64,000 nt of DNA, from positions 1-64,000 of the forward strand of contig JAUNSJ010000006.1 in NCBI GenBank assembly GCA_030539295.1. The letters are read 5' to 3'. Position 1 is the stretch's first letter. Each line of letters opens with the position of its first letter. This document shows, piece by piece, positions 1 through 7,911 of the stretch. Both the position numbers and the translations under genes were made by a program. The notes under the pieces are model-generated. The model was not told the origin of the DNA and did not search any database. It saw nothing but the letters and a program-made list of their open reading frames with translations. The DNA is from Planctomycetia bacterium. GTDB taxonomy: Bacteria > Planctomycetota > Planctomycetia > Pirellulales > Thermoguttaceae.

Positions 1-1
1 T

Positions 2-70
2 GAGAACGCGAACGAGTTCTTCTGGGACTTCGCTTCGCCGGATACGGTCCTGTTCAAGTTGACTAAATGA
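2..70 (+). CDS. C-terminal end of an unidentified protein (partial)
   Basis: An open frame enters from the left edge and ends at TGA 68-70, giving 22 residues that finish in PDTVLFKLTK. Codon use is like that of the neighbouring genes and the frame is open from the first base. There is too little sequence to name a family, and the start lies outside the window. Confidence 0.45.
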   Translation, partial: ENANEFFWDFASPDTVLFKLTK

Positions 71-362
71 ACAATGGAGCCAATTTGGACGTGTTTCGCC
101 CTCGTTCCGCAGGAGACAGCCTTTCCACGCGATAATATCTGGCTGTCTTATGCCCCGCCTTGTCTTGACATGGCAAGGAGTGTGTGTTTTGAGAATATGG
201 TTGAGACATAATAAGTCACTGTGCCGGACTCATAGTGCAAAAGTGGTGCGCGGGACCCGGGAAGACGTTTGGCCCCCCTTGCTCCAATTTGCTTTTGGAG
301 TAGAATGAAGGGGTATTCGACGTTGAGGGATTTGTTTTGCCTCCCTCGAACTCCCCCTTTTT
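71..362. other. intergenic region before tRNA-Leu
   Basis: About 290 bases without a convincing gene. A TTGACA hexamer at 165-170 has no good -10 at the right distance. The two short minus-strand open frames here have no supporting Shine-Dalgarno sequence and look fortuitous. The tRNA promoter must lie here but I cannot place it. Confidence 0.4.
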
Positions 363-446
363 GCCGGATTGGTGGAATTGGCAGACACGATGGATTCAAA
401 ATCCATTGCCCGCAAGGGCGTCCCGGTTCAAGTCCGGGATCCGGTA
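363..446 (+). tRNA. tRNA-Leu (anticodon CAA)
   Basis: Cloverleaf with acceptor arm GCCGGAT/ATCCGGT (the first pair is G-U), D arm with GGTGGAATTGG, anticodon stem ATGGA/TCCAT enclosing the loop TTCAAAA (anticodon CAA, reading UUG), a long class II variable arm (TGCCCGCAAGGGCG) and T arm GGTTCAAGTCC. The discriminator is A446 and CCA is not encoded. The 84-nt length fits the leucine class. Confidence 0.93.
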
Positions 447-466
447 CTTTTATGGAGCGAAATTCT

Positions 467-991
467 ATGACAACGACTCAAAAGTTGCAGGTACCAGGCT
501 TTCTTCTGGTCGCTCTGGTTGCGATCCTTTTGGCTTTCGCGATGCGAGAGGAAGGTCCAGGAACCGTTCAGGCGCAGAATGCGGTCTTTTCGGAAACGGA
601 ATTGGCCCCGATTCGGTCTAATATTCGCAGTTTCTTTGAGAATCTGTCGGACAGTAATAAGGGAGCGAAAAAGGCGCTGGAGGAGCTGCTCAAGAGTAGT
701 CCGCTCTCCGGCGACGAGAAGACGGCGACCGATCTGGCCGCGAAAATGAAGGATATTCACGTGCGATTCGGGAACTATCTCTCTTTTGAGGAGGCCGGTC
801 TGAAGATGATCGGGACGGATGTCGTCGTGGTTCGGTATCTTTATAAATGTCAAAACTATCCCGTCGTCTGGTATTTTACCTGGTATCGACCGCCGACGAA
901 GACAACCGATGTCGTCTCGCGTAACTGGACCTTAATCGGCATGCGTTACGATTCCAATCTTGATATTGCCTTGCGAGACTCCTCCTTTTGA
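467..991 (+). CDS. putative exported protein, unknown function
   Basis: 174 residues. ATG 467 was chosen because GGAG lies nine bases upstream; an in-frame ATG at 452 directly abuts the tRNA. The N-terminus has a hydrophobic stretch (FLLVALVAILLAFAM, about residues 10-24) typical of a signal peptide or membrane anchor. The rest is soluble: a predicted helical part (IRSFFENLSDSNKGAKKALE) and then a beta-rich end with VVVVRYLYKC and a WYFTWYRPP segment, which may bind something outside the cytoplasm. I do not recognise a family. The next gene starts 20 bases downstream on the same strand, so the two may be cotranscribed. Confidence 0.7.
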   Translation: MTTTQKLQVPGFLLVALVAILLAFAMREEGPGTVQAQNAVFSETELAPIRSNIRSFFENLSDSNKGAKKALEELLKSSPLSGDEKTATDLAAKMKDIHVRFGNYLSFEEAGLKMIGTDVVVVRYLYKCQNYPVVWYFTWYRPPTKTTDVVSRNWTLIGMRYDSNLDIALRDSSF

Positions 992-1011
992 GGTGAGAGA
1001 GGGGAAATCGC

Positions 1012-2370
1012 ATGGGTCGATTGGAGTCACTAACGATGCCGGGCAGTATGTTACCGGTTCCCGACCCGGCGACGCTGGCGGTGCAGTTTGCCCTGGCGGT
1101 CATTCTGGGGTTTCTGGTGGGAATTCAGCGGGAGCGGGCAGGATCTCTGTTTGGAATCCGCACATTTCCCCTAATTACAGTGCTCGGCACGCTTTCCGCA
1201 CTTCTGACGACGGTCTTTGGGGTCTGGATTCTGCCGGCGGGGCTGCTCAGTCTTACCCTGCTGGGTATCGTTGCGGCTTTTTTACAGCTTTTGGGTGGGA
1301 CACGCGGCGCAAGTGAGCTGGCGTCGGGGAAGTTCGAGTCGGGCGATCAGACGCCGAGTGAGCCGGAGTCGCCTGTCCACATTCACGGTATGACGACCCT
1401 GGTAACCATGCTGGTTATGTACTGTGTGGGGGCTATGTTGGCCAATCCATCGTGGACCATGTTGGCCCTGGAGGCAGGCGGACTGACCGCCGTTCTTCTC
1501 CAGTTTAAGCTCCAGCTGCATCAGATAGCGCGTAAACTGGGCGAAGACGACATGAAGGCGATTATGTATTTCGTCATGATTTCCTTCGTTATTCTGCCGA
1601 TTTTGCCGAAAGACGCGTTTGGCCCGCTTAAGGCGTTTAATTTATACGAGACCTGGCTCATGGTCGTACTCATTGTAGGACTGTCCCTGGCCGGTTATGT
1701 AACGTACAAATTTTTCGGGAAGCAGGCAGGCATTCTGTCCGGAGGCGTACTCGGTGGCGCGGTTTCCAGTACGGCGACGAGCGTCTGCTATACGCGTATG
1801 GCGGCGGACAAGAGCATATCGCCCCTCCAGGCGGCGGTCGTTATGATGATTGCCAATACGGTCATGTATGCGCGTCTGCTCATTTTGGCGGTGATCGTCT
1901 CGGAGTCCTTCTTTTGGCAGTGTCTGGGGCCGTTATCCTGCTTTTTGGTGGCCTGTTTCGTTCCGGCCCTTCTGCTCTGGCGGCGCGTTCGCAGTGAAAA
2001 TTTTGTCATGTCGGCACCGAAAAATCCGACGCAATTCGTGCCTGCGATTACCTTTGGAATGTTCTACGCGGTCATAATGCTGCTCATGAAACTGGGGATT
2101 CATTTCTTCGGCGAGAAGGGGCTTTTTGCCGCCGCGGGTATCTCCGGACTGGTTGAGCCGAACGCCGTTGTGCTTTCGACGGCGCGACTGGCCGTGGAGA
2201 ACAGTGCTATTATGACCTGGGGCTGGCGCATTGTTTTGGTTGCCATGATGGCGAATCTGCTGTTTAAGAGTGCGATTGCTTTCTTTCTGGGCGGGCGCTC
2301 CTTTGGCCTGTACATGCTGCGTTTTTTGATGATTCCGGCCCTGGTCGGACTTATTCTGGTCTTTTCATGA
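1012..2370 (+). CDS. MgtC/SapB-family integral membrane protein with DUF4010 domain
   Basis: 452 residues, strongly hydrophobic. The N-terminal part (about residues 25-150) has the MgtC/SapB hallmark LGFLVGIQRER followed by RTFPLITVLG. A loop rich in acidic and polar residues separates it from the C-terminal half (about 195-450), which matches DUF4010, including the conserved GGAVSSTATSV segment. Ten or more membrane spans are expected. Proteins with this layout occur in many bacteria; the true substrate is unknown, and the MgtC name alone does not prove a role in magnesium uptake. The start has a purine-rich GAGAGGGG upstream. The 3' end overlaps the convergent methyltransferase gene by six bases. 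Confidence 0.85.
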   Translation: MGRLESLTMPGSMLPVPDPATLAVQFALAVILGFLVGIQRERAGSLFGIRTFPLITVLGTLSALLTTVFGVWILPAGLLSLTLLGIVAAFLQLLGGTRGASELASGKFESGDQTPSEPESPVHIHGMTTLVTMLVMYCVGAMLANPSWTMLALEAGGLTAVLLQFKLQLHQIARKLGEDDMKAIMYFVMISFVILPILPKDAFGPLKAFNLYETWLMVVLIVGLSLAGYVTYKFFGKQAGILSGGVLGGAVSSTATSVCYTRMAADKSISPLQAAVVMMIANTVMYARLLILAVIVSESFFWQCLGPLSCFLVACFVPALLLWRRVRSENFVMSAPKNPTQFVPAITFGMFYAVIMLLMKLGIHFFGEKGLFAAAGISGLVEPNAVVLSTARLAVENSAIMTWGWRIVLVAMMANLLFKSAIAFFLGGRSFGLYMLRFLMIPALVGLILVFS

Positions 2371-3192
2371 TATTTTGCGGCCTTTATACCAGGCCACTGT
2401 GCCAAAAGTGAGAGGTTGGGCCGAGACGTCGACCAGTCCGGCATGTCTCATCCGAGCGGCCAGGGTTTCCCGGTCGTCGAACGCGGCAACACTCTCGTAG
2501 AGATAGCGATAGGCATTCTGCCGATTCGTGGAGAAGAGTCGGCCCAGCCGCGGGAGTACATGCTTGAAATAGAAGCGGTAGACCGGGCCAAAGAACCAGC
2601 CGCGAGGCATGGTAAACTCAAGAATGCCAACATAGCCGCCAGGCCGAACAACGCGCACCAGTTCCGCCAGCCCCTGGTCCAGATTGGCCATATTACGGAC
2701 CCCAAAGGCAACCGTGGCCGCGGCAAACGTATCGTTGGCAAAGGGCATCGCGGTCGCGTCCGCCTGGAGAAACGTCGTCTGCTCCTCAAGGCCAGACCGC
2801 TGTATTTTTTTTGCCGCAATTTCCAGCATACCGGACGAGAAGTCCAGACCCACGAATGGACGTTCATCCACGCCGCGGGTCGTTCCGTCGAAGGTCGTAA
2901 CAGTTGGCCCACTCTTATCGGTTACGAACTGAAACTTGCGGCGCCGTGATTCTTTAATAAGGGTCATTAACAGATCGCCGGTCCCGGTCGCCACGTCGAG
3001 CACAGGCGAAGTGAGCACCGACCCGTCTCTGGCCAGAGATTTAAAGAGGTCACGCGCTGCCAGACGTCGCCAAGAGCGGTCCAGGGAAAGCGAGAGAAAA
3101 TGGTTGAGGAAGTCATAGCGAGGAGCCACTTCACAGAAGAGAGAGGCGATTCGCTCCGGGGACTTGTCAAGCGGAGTCGGCTGGTCGGACAT
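2365..3192 (-). CDS. ubiE: demethylmenaquinone / ubiquinone methyltransferase (UbiE/MenG/COQ5 family)
   Basis: 275 residues. SAM-dependent C-methyltransferase that makes menaquinone from demethylmenaquinone (or acts in ubiquinone synthesis). Family marks: the start with FCEVAPRYDFLNHFLS, SAM-binding motif I VLDVATGTGDLL at about residues 64-75, GLDFSSGML, the conserved VAFGVRN, and VRPGGYVGILEF. An oddity is an insertion of roughly 30 residues between motif I and GLDFS (about 80-112, basic and then Thr/Gly rich), which makes the protein longer than the usual 230-250. panB lies 15 bases upstream on the same strand, so the two are probably cotranscribed. Planctomycetes normally use menaquinone, so menG may be the better name. 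Confidence 0.93.
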   Translation of the reverse strand: MSDQPTPLDKSPERIASLFCEVAPRYDFLNHFLSLSLDRSWRRLAARDLFKSLARDGSVLTSPVLDVATGTGDLLMTLIKESRRRKFQFVTDKSGPTVTTFDGTTRGVDERPFVGLDFSSGMLEIAAKKIQRSGLEEQTTFLQADATAMPFANDTFAAATVAFGVRNMANLDQGLAELVRVVRPGGYVGILEFTMPRGWFFGPVYRFYFKHVLPRLGRLFSTNRQNAYRYLYESVAAFDDRETLAARMRHAGLVDVSAQPLTFGTVAWYKGRKIS

Positions 3193-3207
3193 AAATTTAT
3201 CCCTTGC

Positions 3208-4023
3208 TTAGTGGAAAGATTCGTCGTCGCCGGGAAAAACGCCGCTTTTTACATCGGCTATGTAATCACGAGCGGCCTGCTCCACAGTCGCGGCCAGGTC
3301 GGCATAGACGCGTACGTGCCGCGGATGCTCGTTACGTGGTCTGGTCGCAAGGTGGAGAAAATCGTGAAAGACGAGAACCTGACCGTCGCACCCGTTGCCA
3401 GCGCCGATTCCTATTGTGGGGACCGGACATGCCGCGGTTACCGCACGTGCCAGGGAAGCCCCCACACATTCGAGAACAACGGCGAAAACGCCTGCTTCGA
3501 CCACGGCGTTCGTGTCGTCCTGAAGCTGTTTCTCTTCCCGCTGCACCTTGTAACCCCCGAGCCGACGTACACTTTGCGGCATAAGCCCGCAATGGCCCAT
3601 AACCGGAATACCGGCATCGACAACAGCGCGAACCGTATGGGCGCGAGCCGCTCCGCCTTCAATTTTGACCGCTCCGGCCTTGGTCTCTTTCATAATACGA
3701 GCCGCTGCGCGGACCGCTTCTTCCGGACCCAATTGGCAGAAGGGGAACGGAATATCGACCACGACCATTGCGTGGCGACAGGCACGAGCGACCATTTCCG
3801 CGTGATAAATCATGGCGTCCAGCGTTACGGACAAAGTCGTCTCATGCCCTTGAACGACCATACCGAGACTGTCGCCGACGAGAATCATATCAGCGCCGGA
3901 TTCATCGAGCAGGGCCGCTGTCGGGTAGTCATATGCGGTTAGCATGGCGATTTTTTCGCCGTGACTTTTCATTTTTGCGAAATCGGACACATTGAGTATC
4001 CGCGTATTGCCAGTCATAATCAT
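3208..4023 (-). CDS. panB: 3-methyl-2-oxobutanoate hydroxymethyltransferase
   Basis: 271 residues, usual length for PanB. It transfers a hydroxymethyl group from 5,10-methylene-THF to alpha-ketoisovalerate, giving ketopantoate, the first step towards pantothenate and CoA. Diagnostic segments: AMLTAYDYPTA, DMILVGDSLGMVVQGH (the VGDS aspartate binds Mg), VVVDIPFPFCQ, VKIEGG, and PVMGHCGLMPQS; GIGAGNGCDGQVLV is near the C-terminus. The first ATG (4023) is used; a second ATG lies two codons later at 4017 and neither has a strong ribosome binding site. Its partner panC is not in the window. Confidence 0.96.
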   Translation of the reverse strand: MIMTGNTRILNVSDFAKMKSHGEKIAMLTAYDYPTAALLDESGADMILVGDSLGMVVQGHETTLSVTLDAMIYHAEMVARACRHAMVVVDIPFPFCQLGPEEAVRAAARIMKETKAGAVKIEGGAARAHTVRAVVDAGIPVMGHCGLMPQSVRRLGGYKVQREEKQLQDDTNAVVEAGVFAVVLECVGASLARAVTAACPVPTIGIGAGNGCDGQVLVFHDFLHLATRPRNEHPRHVRVYADLAATVEQAARDYIADVKSGVFPGDDESFH

Positions 4024-4082
4024 AACTCAAAAAAATTTTAAAGGACGGGTAAAACCGAATAAAATTGTTCTGTTTGCGGACG

Positions 4083-4592
4083 CTAAACGATAAAGTCGGT
4101 AAAAGGTCGGGCCTGGGCACGGAACTTTTTGACCGGCATTTCATACGTTTGCCATTTGGGCGAAATGAGCCTCGCCTCGGCCAGATAGGCGTGCACGTCG
4201 ATTGCGACGAACGCGTAGAGGCCATTACGCCATCGAAACAGTTGCTCCGGGGGAACCGGCGAGCGGTCGGCCTGCAGCCAATAGGCGAAGACGAACAGTC
4301 CGCGGAACGTCTGGCCCAGAAAAGATTCCCAACGCAGCATGCCTGACAGGTCGTCTTGTGTCGTCCAGTGCTTCCAGTAGCGGCGTGAGCGTCCGAGTCC
4401 GGGAAACTTTCGACCTTTGACGTCGATAATCCAGTTCCACTTCGTCCGGGTCGAAACGACATAATCGAAGTTCTTTAACGTAATATCGTCGTCGAACCGA
4501 TTCCGGTATTCCTGACCGTTGGCAAAGTACGGAATACGGTTCTTTTGCAAATAGTGCTCAAAGGCCGCTTCATAATGGTTTTTGCAAAACAT
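4083..4592 (-). CDS. HYExAFE family protein, nuclease-like
   Basis: 169 residues. The N-terminus carries the family-naming motif HYEAAFE (residues 6-12). A PD-(D/E)xK-like pattern follows: NFDYVV, then about ten residues later WNWIIDVKGRKFP, which resembles the D...DxK metal site of Holliday-resolvase and restriction-endonuclease folds. The family is known mainly from planctomycetes and has no established function; nuclease activity is inference from the motif only. The start is firm, with AAAGGAGG six bases before ATG 4592. The gene stands alone with short gaps on both sides. Confidence 0.85.
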   Translation of the reverse strand: MFCKNHYEAAFEHYLQKNRIPYFANGQEYRNRFDDDITLKNFDYVVSTRTKWNWIIDVKGRKFPGLGRSRRYWKHWTTQDDLSGMLRWESFLGQTFRGLFVFAYWLQADRSPVPPEQLFRWRNGLYAFVAIDVHAYLAEARLISPKWQTYEMPVKKFRAQARPFTDFIV

Positions 4593-4714
4593 GTCGTACC
4601 TCCTTTTTCAGGTCGGTTGTCACAGTCTTGGCCCCGTTTTACGCGATCGTGAAACGACCGCAACGAAAGAGCCTCCACAGGTCGTCCGTTGCGGAATCGA
4701 ACATTTACTTCTAT

Positions 4715-5119
4715 TCATTTATGCAGAACACGAACGACCGCTTCGAGCAGGACGTCCATGGGGAACGGCTTGTGAATATATTCATCGACGCCGAGTTCCT
4801 TGGCATAGTCCTTATGCCGTGTTCCTTCGTTGGCCGTAATCATAATAACGCGATTCGGCACCTTGCGCGTTTGCCGAAGGGTCTCCAGAACGAGAAAACC
4901 GCTCCGTTTCGGCATCATCATATCGAGAATAATCAGGTCGGGATTGAGCCGTTCGGCCAGAGCCAGACCGGCACTCCCGTTGCGGGCAACCACGACGTCA
5001 TATCCGGTGACCTCCAAGGCGATCCGAATGGATTCGGATATTTCCGGGTCGTCATCGATAACGAGGACTTTTGTCTTCGTTTCGGCTTCGCCTTCCATCT
5101 TCTTTTCTGTTTCACTCAT
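4715..5119 (-). CDS. single-domain response regulator (CheY-like receiver)
   Basis: 134 residues: a 15-residue charged head, then one receiver domain. Acidic pocket VIDDDPE (about 20-26), phospho-acceptor aspartate in LIILDMMMP (about 68-76), switch threonine in VIMITANEG, and the conserved lysine in YIHKPFPMD. There is no output domain, so it acts through protein contacts or is a phosphorelay intermediate. No histidine kinase lies next to it. AAGGA precedes ATG 5119. Confidence 0.92.
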   Translation of the reverse strand: MSETEKKMEGEAETKTKVLVIDDDPEISESIRIALEVTGYDVVVARNGSAGLALAERLNPDLIILDMMMPKRSGFLVLETLRQTRKVPNRVIMITANEGTRHKDYAKELGVDEYIHKPFPMDVLLEAVVRVLHK

Positions 5120-5269
5120 AATGTAGTCCTTTTCATCCTTACTTTCTGATGAGTTTTCTGTACTGCCGGCAGTCGGTTCTCTTCAGCTTGCGCGTTATGC
5201 CCAGGATCTGATTCTCACGCTCTTGCCTTCGCACCCAAAGCGGAGCGGAACCGCCTAATACACAATGTG

Positions 5270-6442
5270 TTACGGCATTTTTTTGAACTCGAATGGAGCG
5301 CCTCTTTCGATCGTGGCCTCAATAATCTTGTCCGGGGCCGGCTGCACTTCATCTTCCGGATTGATTCGCTGAATATCGGAAAGGATTTCCATGCCCTCGA
5401 CGACGCGGCCGAAAACCGTATGACGCTGATTCAGGAAGAAAGTGGGGACAAAGGTGAGGAAGAATTGTGAACCGCCGGTATCAGGTCCAGCGTGAGCCAT
5501 ACTGATCGACCCGCGAAAATGCATACGGGCATTGTCCTGTCGGCATTCGCAGGGAATCGTATAGCCGGGGCCGCCACGTCCAGTGCCCGTTGGGTCACCG
5601 CCCTGGGCCATGAAATAGGGGAGTACGCGATGGAACGGAACGTCCGTATAAAACTTTTGGTCTACAAGAGTTAGGAAATTACCGACGGCATTGGGTGCCT
5701 CGTCCTGAAACAGTTCCAGCACAATATCGCCCTTATTCGTTTTGAGTCGAACGCGGGGCAGTTCCTTCTTCGCGTCTTCTGCCCTCGCGGCCTGTTCTTT
5801 GGCCCAGAGTTCTTTGTACATCGGGAGTCCCATTTCGAGCATGCGGCGAATTCCCATCTTGTCTTCCGGGTCAGCCTTCTCGACGACCTGCTTCTGATCC
5901 GCGATTTTGAACCAGGTTTCCGCATCGTCCAGGTTCATCGTATTGAAAGCGGCAAAAGCGGCCCACGCATACAGAATCTCCGCTCCTTGCGGAAGGTCAT
6001 TCGCCAAAAGGACTTTCGCTACGCTGTACGCCGTTTCATAATCCTCGCGCACAACCGTGGTCCATTGCAGCATGCCACTTAAGAAGGCGCCCAGCTCCTG
6101 GTCGGCGTTGCTGGCCGTCTGATAGGCCGAAATGGCCAGTGGAATCAGTTCCCGGTGCAGCGATTCCGTCTCTTTGATCATCGGATTGAACGTATCGAGA
6201 ATCTCATCTTTACGTGCAGGTTCCGCTGTTTGATATTCTTCTTTGAGAGCGCGGAGGGCCTTGAGCTTATCTTTATAGGTTGTCAGTTTCTGGTCGAAAA
6301 CTTTTCGTTCCGGAGTTTGTGGTGCCACAGGAGCGGCAGCAGGGGCCTGTTCCTGACCCGTAACCTGGGCGTCCATGGGGCAGACCAACAGGCAAAACGC
6401 GCCCAAGACGAGCATCCGGAAAAAAAACATCCTCTTTTTCAT
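5270..6442 (-). CDS. exported cyclophilin-type peptidyl-prolyl cis-trans isomerase
   Basis: 390 residues from ATG 6442, chosen because a clear signal peptide (KKRMFFFRMLVLGAFCLLVCP) begins there; an upstream in-frame start at 6511 would bury it. Residues about 30-220 form a helical, possibly TPR-like region with a charged first part. The C-terminal 170 residues are a cyclophilin domain: VRLKTNKGDIVLELF, FHRVLPYFMAQGGDPTGTG (the catalytic R and the QGGD loop), SMAHAGPDTGGSQFF and HTVFGRVVEGMEIL. It catalyses proline isomerisation outside the cytoplasm, presumably in folding of exported proteins. Ribosome binding site weak. Confidence 0.92.
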   Translation of the reverse strand: MKKRMFFFRMLVLGAFCLLVCPMDAQVTGQEQAPAAAPVAPQTPERKVFDQKLTTYKDKLKALRALKEEYQTAEPARKDEILDTFNPMIKETESLHRELIPLAISAYQTASNADQELGAFLSGMLQWTTVVREDYETAYSVAKVLLANDLPQGAEILYAWAAFAAFNTMNLDDAETWFKIADQKQVVEKADPEDKMGIRRMLEMGLPMYKELWAKEQAARAEDAKKELPRVRLKTNKGDIVLELFQDEAPNAVGNFLTLVDQKFYTDVPFHRVLPYFMAQGGDPTGTGRGGPGYTIPCECRQDNARMHFRGSISMAHAGPDTGGSQFFLTFVPTFFLNQRHTVFGRVVEGMEILSDIQRINPEDEVQPAPDKIIEATIERGAPFEFKKMP

Positions 6443-6664
6443 CTTTTTATTCTTTCTCTTTCTTGATGTTTCCCCCATCCGGGGGTATACTGGAGGGTAA
6501 GGAATTCGCAAACGACGAATGGGAACCCGGAGTCACCTGACCACTCCCGCCCGGTTCTCGTTCCCTCGTGCGGTTCCTCTTTCCTATAGTATAAGGAAAA
6601 ATCGTGGAAAAAACAAGCGGGTTCCCCCCCTTACAGCTAAAATTATCAAAAACAAAGGACAATA

Positions 6665-7723
6665 ATGTCAGAAAAAAACCGCACGAACCCTCCGCAGGAC
6701 CGGAAATTTCGCTTTTCCCCGGATGAGTATCGAAAAAATCAGGAGAATTACCGCAAAAATCTGCAAGGCCATTCCAACGATACCATGGGCCAACCGGATG
6801 ATGAGCCCGAAGAGGGCAAACTGAGCTGGTCGGACGTTTACGTCGTCGGTCGGAAGAGTCGAACCGATCTGGCCGGTGGACAGCGGCGGCCCGGGTCGGC
6901 CGGTCAGCGTGTCCGGGAAGCGGAAGACGCGCTTAAAACGCCACGTATCTTGAGTAGTAAAGAATTTATTGAGCATTATAACGCCGCGCGCACCGCGTTA
7001 GGTCCGCTCCCTCCTCTGCGGGTACCGAAAGAAGAGACGCCGGCAGCAAGTTCCAATAGCCGGTCACGGGACAAGCGGGGGCACAACGTCGGTAGCGAGC
7101 CGGGCGACCGCGGGAAATCGGTCGGTTTACGCGTTATTGGCGGACGCTATCGCGGGACGAAACTTCATTACGGGGGCGATAATCGGGTTCGGCCCATGAA
7201 AGATCGCGTCCGGGAAGCCATTTTTAACCTGATTGGGACGGAAGTCAAGGAGAAAGTCGCTATCGATCTGTTTGCCGGTACGGGAGCCTTGGCCTTTGAA
7301 GCGTTGAGTCGGGGCGCGGTTGCGGCCACGTTGATTGAGGTTCATTTCCCAACCGCACGCGTTATTCGCGATAATATTGCCCTTTTGCGGGAAAAAGACG
7401 TTACGATTCCGGAACGAATCGATTTGAAAACGACAGATGTGTTCTTTTGGGGGAAAAATCTGCCCGCGACGTCTGCCCGGGGGGATGGTCCGCGTACCGA
7501 CCTGCCCTGGATTGTATTTTGCTCTCCCCCCTATGATTTTTATCTTAACCGCACAGAAGAGATGTTGGAGCTTCTTCGCTCGGTCAAAGAGGTGGCTCCG
7601 GCCGGTTCCCTCTTTATTATCGAGGCGGACGATCGCTTTGATTTTGACCTGTTACAGGAAGATATTCCGCGTCGGAAACGCCGTTCCTACCCCCCTGCGG
7701 AAGTCGCCATCTACTACAAATAA
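6665..7723 (+). CDS. rsmD: RsmD-type 16S rRNA (guanine-N2)-methyltransferase with long N-terminal extension
   Basis: 352 residues; RsmD proteins are usually near 190. The catalytic part starts at about residue 154 with LRVIGGRYRGTKL, followed by RPMKDRVREAIFNLIG, SAM motif I AIDLFAGTGALAFEALSRG and the N6/N2-methylase motif in the form SPPYDFY. The known role of the family is methylation of G966 of 16S rRNA. The first 150 residues are low-complexity and charged (many Arg, Asn, Gln, Pro and Gly), look disordered and have no recognisable domain; they could help bind RNA or ribosome. ATG 6665 has AAAGGA five bases upstream, so the extension is probably real. Confidence 0.88.
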   Translation: MSEKNRTNPPQDRKFRFSPDEYRKNQENYRKNLQGHSNDTMGQPDDEPEEGKLSWSDVYVVGRKSRTDLAGGQRRPGSAGQRVREAEDALKTPRILSSKEFIEHYNAARTALGPLPPLRVPKEETPAASSNSRSRDKRGHNVGSEPGDRGKSVGLRVIGGRYRGTKLHYGGDNRVRPMKDRVREAIFNLIGTEVKEKVAIDLFAGTGALAFEALSRGAVAATLIEVHFPTARVIRDNIALLREKDVTIPERIDLKTTDVFFWGKNLPATSARGDGPRTDLPWIVFCSPPYDFYLNRTEEMLELLRSVKEVAPAGSLFIIEADDRFDFDLLQEDIPRRKRRSYPPAEVAIYYK

Positions 7724-7736
7724 CCGGACGAAAAAT

Positions 7737-7780
7737 AACCCGGTGAAAATTCGCGAAAAAGCGTAAAATACCGGGTTTTA
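7737..7780 (+). terminator. intrinsic terminator after rsmD
   Basis: Arms AACCCGGT (7737-7744) and ACCGGGTT (7770-7777) close over a second small hairpin (TTCGCG/GCGT) and are followed by TTTT. It separates rsmD from the gyrA promoter. Confidence 0.6.
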
Positions 7781-7793
7781 GGGAAGAAAACCC

Positions 7794-7821
7794 TTGCGAA
7801 AAATTCCTTTTCCTATATAAT
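7794..7821 (+). promoter_or_regulatory. sigma70-type promoter of gyrA
   Basis: TTGCGA at 7794-7799 and a perfect TATAAT at 7816-7821, separated by 16 bases. It lies just after the rsmD terminator and about 90 bases before the gyrA start. Confidence 0.65.
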
Positions 7822-7911
7822 AGAGGGGTTAATTGAAGGCTGTTTTTCTTCCGTGGAGGAGGGATTCCGCAACAGTCGTCTCACCAGCCACTGAACAAGA
7901 GGGGGTGTCCT

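Noticed and set aside
3100-3942. 280-codon plus-strand open frame across panB and the start of ubiE
   Set aside because: Antisense shadow of panB; panB is unambiguous on the other strand.
6624-6630. C7 run between the cyclophilin and rsmD genes as another tract switch
   Set aside because: It is only seven bases long, intergenic and not within a leader peptide or between -35 and -10 elements that I can recognise.
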